A stretch of 64,000 bases of DNA from Ruminococcus sp. FMBCY1 (GTDB lineage: Bacteria > Bacillota > Clostridia > Oscillospirales > Acutalibacteraceae). Shown piece after piece: positions 20,044-27,231 of this stretch. The notes beneath the pieces were generated by a model, which did no database searches, had not been told where the DNA came from, and worked only from the letters and a program-made list of their open reading frames with translations. The stretch is from the NCBI RefSeq assembly GCF_023921805.1, contig NZ_CP074197.1:1736001-1800000 (forward strand), given 5' to 3'. The translations under genes and the position numbers were made by a program. Position 1 is the stretch's first letter, and the number at the start of each line of letters is the position of its first letter.

Positions 20044-21002
20044 TATTTTTTACCTCCGACTGTGTCATAATTGCCGTTAGCAGTAAGCTTAAGGAACATT
20101 TCCTCAAGTGTTTCGTTGCCCGACTGCATATCAAGAATCGGACAGCCGATTCTTGCCATTGCGTTAAATACATCACGGCGTACGTCGTGATCTTTTTCGT
20201 ACTCAACCATATATTTTGCCGAGTTGCCGTTCTTTTCGGAGATTTTATTTACACGAATAACCGCAGGAATGTTTTTGATTGCAGAGATAATATCCGAAGC
20301 GGCACCCTCGACTACAAGCGCAAGTTTTTCTTCGCCTGCGGTAGAAGACGAAAGCTCGTCTGTCTTTGCATCAGCAACTATTTTACCGTTTGAAATAACA
20401 AGAATTCTGTCGCAGGTTGCTGAAATTTCCGACAGCACATGAGAAGATAATATAATGGTATGCTTTTTGCCAAGACTTTTAATAAGTTTTCTGATTTCGA
20501 TAATCTGCATAGGGTCAAGTCCGACAGTCGGCTCGTCCAGAATAAGCACGGGCGGATTGCCGAGCAAAGCCTGGGCAAAACCGACACGCTGACGATAACC
20601 TTTTGAGAGGTTTTTAATAATTCTGTCTGCCTGTTCGGTAATACGAACAAGTCGCATAACCTCTTCAATGTGTTCTTTTTTAGGAAGTTTAACCTTTTTG
20701 AGGTCAAACATAAATTCAAGATACTTTTTCACCGTCATATCAGTGTAAAGCGGTGGAATTTCGGGGAGGTAACCGATTTTTGCCTTTGCCTCTTTCGGAT
20801 TTTCAAGTATTTCCTTTCCGTCAATAGTTACTGTGCCCGATGTGGAAGAAATATACCCTGTGATTATATTCATAGTGGTAGATTTTCCGGCACCGTTCGG
20901 GCCAAGAAATCCGAGGATTTCGCCCTCGCCAACAGTAAAGCTGATATTATCGACAGCTTTGATGTTGCCGTAATTTTTTGTGAGTTTTTTAACCTCAACC
21001 AT
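20043..21002 (-). CDS. ABC transporter ATP-binding protein (GldA-like)
   Basis: First gene of the exporter operon, 319 residues. The nucleotide-binding domain is complete: Walker A GPNGAGKST near residue 37, Q-loop GYLPEIPPLYTDMTV, signature LSKGYRQRVGFAQAL, Walker B PVLILDEPTVGLDP and the H-loop IILSSHVLSEI. A C-terminal extension of about 90 residues (from around 225) with VVEGAASDIISAIKNIPAVI is typical of ABC-2 exporters of the GldA/CcmA/Nod type. A leader hairpin ACTTTG/CAAAGT lies just upstream of the ribosome site. Confidence 0.9.
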   Translation of the reverse strand: MVEVKKLTKNYGNIKAVDNISFTVGEGEILGFLGPNGAGKSTTMNIITGYISSTSGTVTIDGKEILENPKEAKAKIGYLPEIPPLYTDMTVKKYLEFMFDLKKVKLPKKEHIEEVMRLVRITEQADRIIKNLSKGYRQRVGFAQALLGNPPVLILDEPTVGLDPMQIIEIRKLIKSLGKKHTIILSSHVLSEISATCDRILVISNGKIVADAKTDELSSSTAGEEKLALVVEGAASDIISAIKNIPAVIRVNKISEKNGNSAKYMVEYEKDHDVRRDVFNAMARIGCPILDMQSGNETLEEMFLKLTANGNYDTVGGKK

Positions 21003-21080
21003 GTGACTTGTTCACTCCTTAATAATAGTAAGCATATAAAAACTTTGTGTACTCCGCAAAGTCATATCGCAACAGCATAT

Positions 21081-21109
21081 ATTATACTATATAAAAACAG
21101 TTTTGTGTA
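21081..21109 (-). promoter_or_regulatory. Possible promoter of the Gld-like exporter operon
   Basis: On the minus strand a perfect -10 TATAAT (21081-21086) lies 17 bp from a weak -35 TACACA (21104-21109). The match rests mainly on the -10 box. Confidence 0.4.
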
Positions 21110-21229
21110 TATTTTTTATGAAAAATCATAGCGACTACACAAATTTTCATTTTTCTGTCACATTTCGGAATAAAAATCGCACATTTGCAAATAACTAAAG
21201 GTAATAAAATCTTGTAAAGAGGAATTGTT

Positions 21230-21583
21230 ATGGATTATATAAATGCATTTTGGACAGGTGGACTTATTTGCGTAATCGGTCAGATTTTAATTGACAAAAC
21301 AAAACTTACTCCCGCTCGAATACTTACAGGCTTTGTGGTGGCAGGTGTGATTTTGGGCGCAGTCGGACTTTATGAACCCTTCGCCGAGTTTGCGGGCGCA
21401 GGAGCGGCAGTTCCTATCAGCGGTTTCGGATTTTTGATGAGTCAGGGCGTAAAAGAGGGACTTGCTGCGGACGGCGCTCTCGGTATTCTCACGGGCGGAC
21501 TTAAAAGTGCTGCGGCAGGTATTTCTGCGGCAATATTCTTTGGCTTGATTGCAGGTTTAATCACTAAGTCGGGCGACAAATAA
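21230..21583 (+). CDS. spoVAE: Stage V sporulation protein AE (SpoVAE, SpoVAEb type)
   Basis: Small membrane protein (117 residues) of the SpoVA group, which moves dipicolinic acid and calcium across the spore inner membrane. The sequence is almost wholly hydrophobic and carries the conserved blocks GGLICVIGQILIDKTKLTPA, VAGVILGAVGLYEPFAEFAG and GAAVPISGFG. The ribosome site AGAGGA precedes the ATG. In most spore formers spoVAE follows spoVAC and spoVAD; here it stands alone, with its own terminator, so the partners must be elsewhere or missing. Its presence suggests the organism sporulates. Confidence 0.9.
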   Translation: MDYINAFWTGGLICVIGQILIDKTKLTPARILTGFVVAGVILGAVGLYEPFAEFAGAGAAVPISGFGFLMSQGVKEGLAADGALGILTGGLKSAAAGISAAIFFGLIAGLITKSGDK

Positions 21584-21596
21584 TATATTTTTTCAA

Positions 21597-21637
21597 AAAG
21601 GAATCCGATTGTTATGTCGGGTTCCTTTGCTTTTTTT
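21597..21637 (+). terminator. Terminator of spoVAE
   Basis: A 12-bp stem with one T-G pair (AAAGGAATCCGA with TCGGGTTCCTTT, 21597-21608 with 21617-21628), followed by GC and seven T residues. Confidence 0.85.
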
Positions 21638-21773
21638 GACCTTACATAAAGCACCGTATAAGCATAGTCGACTCCGCTAAATTTTACAAAGCATAAGGCA
21701 TAATACACATAAGTAGCTCAAATTATTTGTAAATATTGCCGTATTTATTTTTTAATTAATAAAATTATGGTAA

Positions 21774-21835
21774 TTGTGATAATTATGTGATAATATTATT
21801 TATGACAGAAATTCAAAAATAGGGCAGATTGCCCT
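21774..21835 (+). promoter_or_regulatory. Promoter and leader of the first amylase gene, with direct repeats and a palindrome
   Basis: A TTGTGA (21774-21779) and TATTTA (21797-21802) are 17 bp apart. Two copies of TGTGATAA, at 21775-21782 and 21786-21793, lie exactly 11 bp apart, one helical turn, over the -35 box and spacer. The leader then holds the palindrome AGGGCA-GAT-TGCCCT (21821-21835). All three elements recur before the second amylase gene although the surrounding bases differ, which suggests they are functional. Confidence 0.6.
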
Positions 21836-21867
21836 TTAAATTAATTTTGAAAGGAGTAATCAAACTA

Positions 21868-24800
21868 ATGAACAAGCACGGAATGCTAAAAGCGACAAGC
21901 GTTGCAATTGCACTTTGCACCGTTATGTCAAGCACAACCTTTGCATTCTCAACAGTGGCAAGTGCTGCTACCGTTGATACTACAGAAAAAGTATCTGCTT
22001 CTACAACAAAGAGCAAGGATAACTTTTCTTGGGACAATGCATCGGTTTACTTTCTCTTAACCGACCGTTTCAGAAACGGAAACACATCAAACGACCACTC
22101 ATACAACAGAGGTCTTGACCAGAGCGGTAAGGTTGTATCTAACATTGATGACAGAGCTACCTTCCACGGCGGCGACTTTGCCGGTGTTACACAGTCTATC
22201 GAAGATGGTTATTTCAATAACCTCGGTGTAAACGCAATCTGGATTTCCGCTCCGTATGAGCAGACACACGGTTATGTGGTAGGCAGCGACGGTAATCCAA
22301 GTTACGCTCACTATTCATACCACGGCTACTATGTTCTCGACTACACACAGACAGATGCAAACTTCGGTACTGCCGAGGAGTTTGAAACTCTTGTTGACAC
22401 AGCTCACGAGCACGGCATCAGAGTTATTATGGATATCGTAATGAACCACTCAGGTTACAACTCGCTTTACGATATGGCAGAGTATGGTTACGGCACAGTA
22501 GCACCGGGCTGGGAAGACGCATACTATTCACATCAGAATGTAAACAACAAAACATATCACAGCTTTATCGACTACAATACAAATGCAGAAGACTGGGCTA
22601 ACTGGTGGGGTCCTGATTGGATTCGTTGCGGTGTAGCAGGTTATACAGAAGGTGGCGGCAGTGACCTCACAAGATCTCTTGCAGGTCTTCCTGACTTTAA
22701 AACAGAACAGGCTTCTACAGTAGGTCTTCCAAAAATTCTCCAGAAAAAGTGGAGCAGAGAGGGCAGACTTGATTCTGAAACAGCAAAGATTAATAACTTC
22801 TTCACCAAAACAGGCAGAAACGCGACTGTAAGCAACTACCTTGCAGGCTGGCTTTCAGAGTGGGTAAGAGAGTACGGTGTTGACGGTTTCCGTTGCGATA
22901 CCGCAAAACACGTTGAATTTGCTTCTTGGAAAAACCTTAAGAATGCTTGTGTTGACGCTCTTAAAGAGTGGAGAGCAAACAACCCTAACAAGCCGGGCGC
23001 AGACTGGGATGAAGATTTCTGGATGACAGGTGAATGTTGGGATCACGGTGTTAATAAGGACGGCTACTACACACAGGGCGGATTTGATTCAATGATCAAC
23101 TTCTCAACTCAGGGTGGCGGACTTTTAAGCGCAGGCAGAGTTAAGGGCACATATGATGGATTTGCAAAGGCTATCAATAACGATGACAGCTTCAATGTTC
23201 TTTCTTATGTATCTTCACACGACTCTGTTCTCGCAAGAGGCGACCTTATAGGTACAGGTTCAGGCCTTCTTTTATGCCCGGGCGGAATTCAGATATTCTA
23301 CGGTGACGAAACAAACCGTCCAATGGTAGCAGGTGTTCCTAACGACGGTAACGGCGGCGCAGGTCACTCACTCAGAAGTGATATGAACTGGGACTCAATG
23401 GATACAAATGTTCTTGAGCATTGGCAGAAAGTCGGTGTATTCCGTAACAACCACATCTCTGTAGGTGCAGGCTCTAACACAAGCCTTGCATCAACATCAG
23501 GTTATGCTTTTGCAAGAGATTATGACAAGAACGGCATTACAGATAAGGTAATCGGCTGTATCTATGCTAATGCAAATACTGATGTTACAATCAGCGTTGG
23601 CGATACTTGGAGCGACGGTCAGTATCTTGTAAATGCTTACGATCAGTCATCTGCTGTTGTATCAAACGGTAAGGTTACATTCAACAGCGGCAAGAACGGT
23701 ACAATCCTCGTTGAAGAGCCTGACGGCAGACCGCTTATGTCTGTTAAGGGTGACGCAGAGTTTACAGGTACACAGACTGTTACAGTAAGCCTTGACAAGT
23801 GCGAGCAGGCTAAGTGCTCTGTTGACGGCGGTAACAAGTTTATCGTAAAAGACGGCGACACAATCACAATCGGTAACACAGCTTACGATGGCGATACAAT
23901 TACAATTACTCTTGAGGCAGAGAACGAGATCGGTTCTTCCGAGTCAAAAGCAACATTCAAGAAAAAAGTACAGGGCGGCTCAACAGCTCCTGTAAAAACA
24001 ACATCTCGTCTTGTTGTAAAGACAGCTGACGGTTCAGCTCCTTATGTATATGCTTGGACAGGCGCAAGCAACGCACTTCTCGGTGCATGGCCTGGCACAC
24101 AGCTTACATCTAAGGATGATAACGGTGACTACTATGTTGACATTAATACAACAGAAACTTACAATGTAGTGCTCAATAACGGCGGCAAAGTACAGTCAGC
24201 TGATATTACAGGCATTACAGGCGACGCAATTATCACAGTTAAGAATACAGCATTCTCTTCTTATGACCTTGAGATTGTAGAGACTCCTGCTTCACCGCTC
24301 GAGCAGCTTAAGAAAGAGGGAAGAGAAGTTAAAGCAATGACATCTTCCGATTACACAGCATCTTCATGGACAACTGTTGAATCAGTTATGAAGTCGGTTG
24401 ACGCACTCGTTGCACAGGGCAGTGATGCTGACGACGATCAGGTTACTGCAATGATAACAAAATTACAGAACGCAAAGGCTAAGTTACAGCTTAATGTTCC
24501 TGCACTCGGCTATGCAGTTAAGGGCAAGAATACAGTAAGCGGTGTTGCTGCTCCTGCTTCAAAGGTAACAGTAACAGTAAACGGCACAGCATACACAACA
24601 CAGGCTGACGATGTAACAGGTGTATTTACAGTTACAACAGCTACACTTAACGCTTCATCAAAGCTTACATTCAAGGCAGAGAGAAACAGCGTTTCATCAG
24701 CTGTAGGTGCATACAATATGTCAAGCGGTGACATCACAAGCCTTATTGTTCCTACAACAGCTTCTCAGGCTACACAGCCGACAACAGCAAGACCTACACA

Positions 24801-25569
24801 GCCGACTACCGCAAAACCAACCACTCAACCGACCACTCAACCGACCACAGCTAAACCTACAGAGAGCAAAAATCTTAATGTAACCGCTACATCAAACTAC
24901 TTCCCGAGTGCAAAGGTTACACTTGTAAACAACAAAGAGCTTTGTGTTGAATATGAACTGCAGTCATCAATGAAACTTGTAAACGCAGAGTGGGCACTTA
25001 ATTACGATTCTTCAAAACTTAAGCTTGATGTTGCCCGTTCAAAAGATTTTATGCCGAATGTTTCAAACGAGGTTACAAACATCAAAACAGGACGTATCTT
25101 ATCCAACTTTACGGATATTACTGACCTTAAGGACTTTACAAACAAAAAGACATTTGTAAGAGCTTACTTTAATGTTATAGGTACAGGCAGTACGACAGTA
25201 GACCTTAATCTTAAAACTCTTTGCGTAGGTTTTATTGACAATGATTTAAAAGTCAACTTTGCGGCAGTTGTAAGAAACAGCGAAGTTCAGAGCGGTGTTA
25301 CTTCTGTTGCGGGTTACGAAAAACTTGCGATAAACAAAAATACAAAGGCATATTTGTATAGTGACGATGATGTAATGCTCGGCGATGTTACAGGCGACGG
25401 AAAGATAGATGTAAACGATGTAACCGCTATACAGCTTTATATTGCTCAGAATCAAAGTTTTACCGATAAGCAGAAAGAAGCAGCGGATGTTAATAAGGAC
25501 GGAAAAATTTCTGTCTTGGATGTAACAAGAGTTCAGCAGTACATTGCGAGATATTTTGATGAATTTTAA
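21868..25569 (+). CDS. Secreted multidomain GH13 alpha-amylase with CBM26, cohesin-like module and dockerin
   Basis: Extracellular starch-degrading enzyme of 1233 residues. A signal peptide (1-33, ending STVASA) is followed by a GH13 catalytic domain resembling MalS-type (subfamily 19) amylases: region I DIVMNH at 189-194, nucleophile D344 in GFRCDTAKHVE, acid/base E389 in GECWDHG, and D452 in VSSHDS. A starch-binding CBM26 lies at about 713-792 (YVYAWTG, LLGAWPGTQL). Then come a helical segment (about 797-865), an Ig-like domain (about 866-950), a TTxPT linker (about 962-999), a cohesin-like beta-sandwich (about 1002-1145) and a type I dockerin (1171-1233) with two good calcium loops (DVTGDGKIDVND, DVNKDGKISVLD). 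It would dock into an amylosome-like complex. The start is the ATG preceded by AAAGGAG. It is a near copy of the gene at 27232. Confidence 0.94.
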   Translation: MNKHGMLKATSVAIALCTVMSSTTFAFSTVASAATVDTTEKVSASTTKSKDNFSWDNASVYFLLTDRFRNGNTSNDHSYNRGLDQSGKVVSNIDDRATFHGGDFAGVTQSIEDGYFNNLGVNAIWISAPYEQTHGYVVGSDGNPSYAHYSYHGYYVLDYTQTDANFGTAEEFETLVDTAHEHGIRVIMDIVMNHSGYNSLYDMAEYGYGTVAPGWEDAYYSHQNVNNKTYHSFIDYNTNAEDWANWWGPDWIRCGVAGYTEGGGSDLTRSLAGLPDFKTEQASTVGLPKILQKKWSREGRLDSETAKINNFFTKTGRNATVSNYLAGWLSEWVREYGVDGFRCDTAKHVEFASWKNLKNACVDALKEWRANNPNKPGADWDEDFWMTGECWDHGVNKDGYYTQGGFDSMINFSTQGGGLLSAGRVKGTYDGFAKAINNDDSFNVLSYVSSHDSVLARGDLIGTGSGLLLCPGGIQIFYGDETNRPMVAGVPNDGNGGAGHSLRSDMNWDSMDTNVLEHWQKVGVFRNNHISVGAGSNTSLASTSGYAFARDYDKNGITDKVIGCIYANANTDVTISVGDTWSDGQYLVNAYDQSSAVVSNGKVTFNSGKNGTILVEEPDGRPLMSVKGDAEFTGTQTVTVSLDKCEQAKCSVDGGNKFIVKDGDTITIGNTAYDGDTITITLEAENEIGSSESKATFKKKVQGGSTAPVKTTSRLVVKTADGSAPYVYAWTGASNALLGAWPGTQLTSKDDNGDYYVDINTTETYNVVLNNGGKVQSADITGITGDAIITVKNTAFSSYDLEIVETPASPLEQLKKEGREVKAMTSSDYTASSWTTVESVMKSVDALVAQGSDADDDQVTAMITKLQNAKAKLQLNVPALGYAVKGKNTVSGVAAPASKVTVTVNGTAYTTQADDVTGVFTVTTATLNASSKLTFKAERNSVSSAVGAYNMSSGDITSLIVPTTASQATQPTTARPTQPTTAKPTTQPTTQPTTAKPTESKNLNVTATSNYFPSAKVTLVNNKELCVEYELQSSMKLVNAEWALNYDSSKLKLDVARSKDFMPNVSNEVTNIKTGRILSNFTDITDLKDFTNKKTFVRAYFNVIGTGSTTVDLNLKTLCVGFIDNDLKVNFAAVVRNSEVQSGVTSVAGYEKLAINKNTKAYLYSDDDVMLGDVTGDGKIDVNDVTAIQLYIAQNQSFTDKQKEAADVNKDGKISVLDVTRVQQYIARYFDEF

Positions 25570-25603
25570 ATTATTTACAGCTGACAACTTAAAATAATCT
25601 GAT

Positions 25604-25645
25604 AAAGCATCGCCCGTAACGAAAATTTACGGGCGGTGCTTTTTT
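25604..25645 (+). terminator. Terminator of the first amylase gene
   Basis: A long stem (AAAGCA-T-CGCCCGTA with TACGGGCG-G-TGCTTT) with a short loop, followed by a run of T residues. Confidence 0.88.
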
Positions 25646-25649
25646 ATCA

Positions 25650-26098
25650 AAAGTCGGGTTAAATTATGGTTTAGCGGAGTGTCGGTCGGACATTGAAATT
25701 TAGCTAACGCTAAATTATCCTCCCAAAAACAAAAAAGTTTACTCAATTTTTTCAAAAATTGCGAGTTTGGGCAGCGCCCATAAAATCTTCCGATATAACA
25801 ATTTATCAGGCGCAAACAGCCACGCTGTTTGCGTGTTAAAACTAAGTTTGTTAAAACAGGCGACAGCCATTAAAGAACCTATATTTTATTAATGAAATAA
25901 CGAATATCTTTTCTTATTGCTATCGCTTTTAAAGGCTAACGCCGTTGTGTTCAAGCCGCCAAACAGCAAGCTGTTCTGCTATCGTCAGATTGCATAAACG
26001 GAAAGTATTTGTGGGCTTTGCCCACACCCACGACCTTTGAAAAGGTCGACCAAACTTTTATAATTAATTGGCAAATCAATTTGTTAAACTACAATTTC
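25650..26098 (+). repeat. Dispersed foldback repeat, copy B
   Basis: Second large copy, same orientation as copy A. The left end carries AAATTATGGTTTAGC; the first hairpin is CTCAATTTTT/AAAAATTGCG instead of AAGCC/GGCTT, again still paired. GGGC-AGC-GCCC, CGCAAACAGC-CAC-GCTGTTTGCG, the AAACAGC hairpin near 25957-25980, GTGGGC/GCCCAC and GACCTTT/AAAGGTC follow. The right end, read inverted, gives GTAGTTTAACAAATTGATTTGCC, the partner of the left end motif. The central hairpin seen in copies A, D and E is weak here. Confidence 0.78.
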
Positions 26099-26131
26099 AC
26101 CCCTTAACATTCAGAACAAAATTCAAATAAG

Positions 26132-26160
26132 TTGTTTTTATATGAAAAACTATGTATAAT
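26132..26160 (+). promoter_or_regulatory. Promoter of the DNA glycosylase gene
   Basis: TTGTTT (26132-26137) and a perfect TATAAT (26155-26160) with a 17-bp spacer, about 58 bases before the start codon. Confidence 0.7.
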
Positions 26161-26217
26161 GTTATTTAGAATTTTTATCAAAATAATTCTGTAAACAAAA
26201 TTTATACGGAGGATATT

Positions 26218-27054
26218 ATGACCTGCACCGAATTTGACGGTTACATCTGTATCGACAATGTAACAGACCTTGATTTAAGACAAACACTTGACTGCGGTCA
26301 GAGCTTTCGCTGGACAGAAAATGCCGACGGTTCGTTTGACGGAATCGCTTTCGGTAAAAAAGTCAGAGTAAGACTTGACGGTGAGCGTCTGTATATCGAA
26401 AACTCAAATAAAGCTGATTTTGAAAGTATATGGAAAGATTACTTTGACCTCGAACTTGATTACGGTAAAATCAGAGAAGAAATAAGTGAAATTCACCCCG
26501 TGCTTAAAGAGGCGGCAAAATATGCTCCCGGTATAAGAATATTAAGGCAAGAGCCTTATGAGGCACTCTGCACATTCATTATTTCACAAAATAACAATAT
26601 AAAAAGAATCAAGGGTATTGTTCAAAGACTTTGCGAAAACTTCGGAGAAGAAATTTCTCCCGGAGATTTTGCTTTTCCTACACCGCAAAAAATGGCGGAA
26701 CTTTCAGCCGATGACCTTGCGCCTTTAAGGGCAGGCTTTCGTAATCGTTACCTTATAGATGCGGCACAAAAGGTTTACAGCGGTGAGGTTGACCTTGAAA
26801 GCTGCCGCACGCTTGATTACGAGCAGGCACGAAAAGAGCTTATGAAAATTACGGGTGTCGGAGTTAAGGTCGCCGACTGCACTCTGCTTTTCGGTTTACA
26901 CAGAATAGAGGCTTTTCCTGTTGATGTATGGATGAAAAGGGCAATGGAAAAGCTTTTCCCCGGTATGATGCCGTCGGATTTCGGCGATTGTGCGGGGATA
27001 GCACAACAATACATATTTCATTACAGCAGAATGCACCCGGAATTGTTTGATTAA
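26218..27054 (+). CDS. 8-oxoguanine DNA glycosylase, OGG1/AlkA type
   Basis: Base-excision repair enzyme of 278 residues that would remove oxidised guanine. The N-terminal OGG domain is recognisable (DLRQTLDCGQSFRWTENADG, with the Cys-Gly-Gln-Ser-Phe-Arg-Trp core). The helix-hairpin-helix plus GPD domain follows: LMKITGVGVKVADCTLLFG contains the catalytic lysine (VKVADC), and the aspartate is in FPVDVWMKR, about residue 239. The DNA-backbone region LRQEPYEALCTFIISQNNNI is also typical. AGGAGG is close to the ATG. It sits between the two amylase genes with a promoter of its own and has no obvious link to starch use. Confidence 0.92.
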   Translation: MTCTEFDGYICIDNVTDLDLRQTLDCGQSFRWTENADGSFDGIAFGKKVRVRLDGERLYIENSNKADFESIWKDYFDLELDYGKIREEISEIHPVLKEAAKYAPGIRILRQEPYEALCTFIISQNNNIKRIKGIVQRLCENFGEEISPGDFAFPTPQKMAELSADDLAPLRAGFRNRYLIDAAQKVYSGEVDLESCRTLDYEQARKELMKITGVGVKVADCTLLFGLHRIEAFPVDVWMKRAMEKLFPGMMPSDFGDCAGIAQQYIFHYSRMHPELFD

Positions 27055-27154
27055 CAATAATAATGTGAAAATGGAACGGCAAATTGCACATAATTCCGTA
27101 GTTGAATTTGTAAAATTTGCCGTTTTTCATTTTTCTATAATAAAATTATGGAAA

Positions 27155-27202
27155 TTGTGATAATTTTGTGATAACATTATAAACGATAGGGCAGGATGCC
27201 CT
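27155..27202 (+). promoter_or_regulatory. Promoter and leader of the second amylase gene
   Basis: TTGTGA (27155-27160) and TATAAA (27178-27183) are 17 bp apart. TGTGATAA occurs at 27156-27163 and 27167-27174, again 11 bp apart, and the palindrome AGGGCA-GGA-TGCCCT (27188-27202) follows. The palindrome loop differs from that of the first gene while both arms are unchanged. Confidence 0.62.
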
Positions 27203-27231
27203 TGGAAGTTTTGAAAGGAGTAATCAAACCA

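Noticed and set aside
24760..24864. Short tandem repeats that might be a CRISPR array or phase-variable tract
   Set aside because: They are in-frame TTxPT linker codons in an amylase gene. No CRISPR array or cas gene was seen anywhere in the window.
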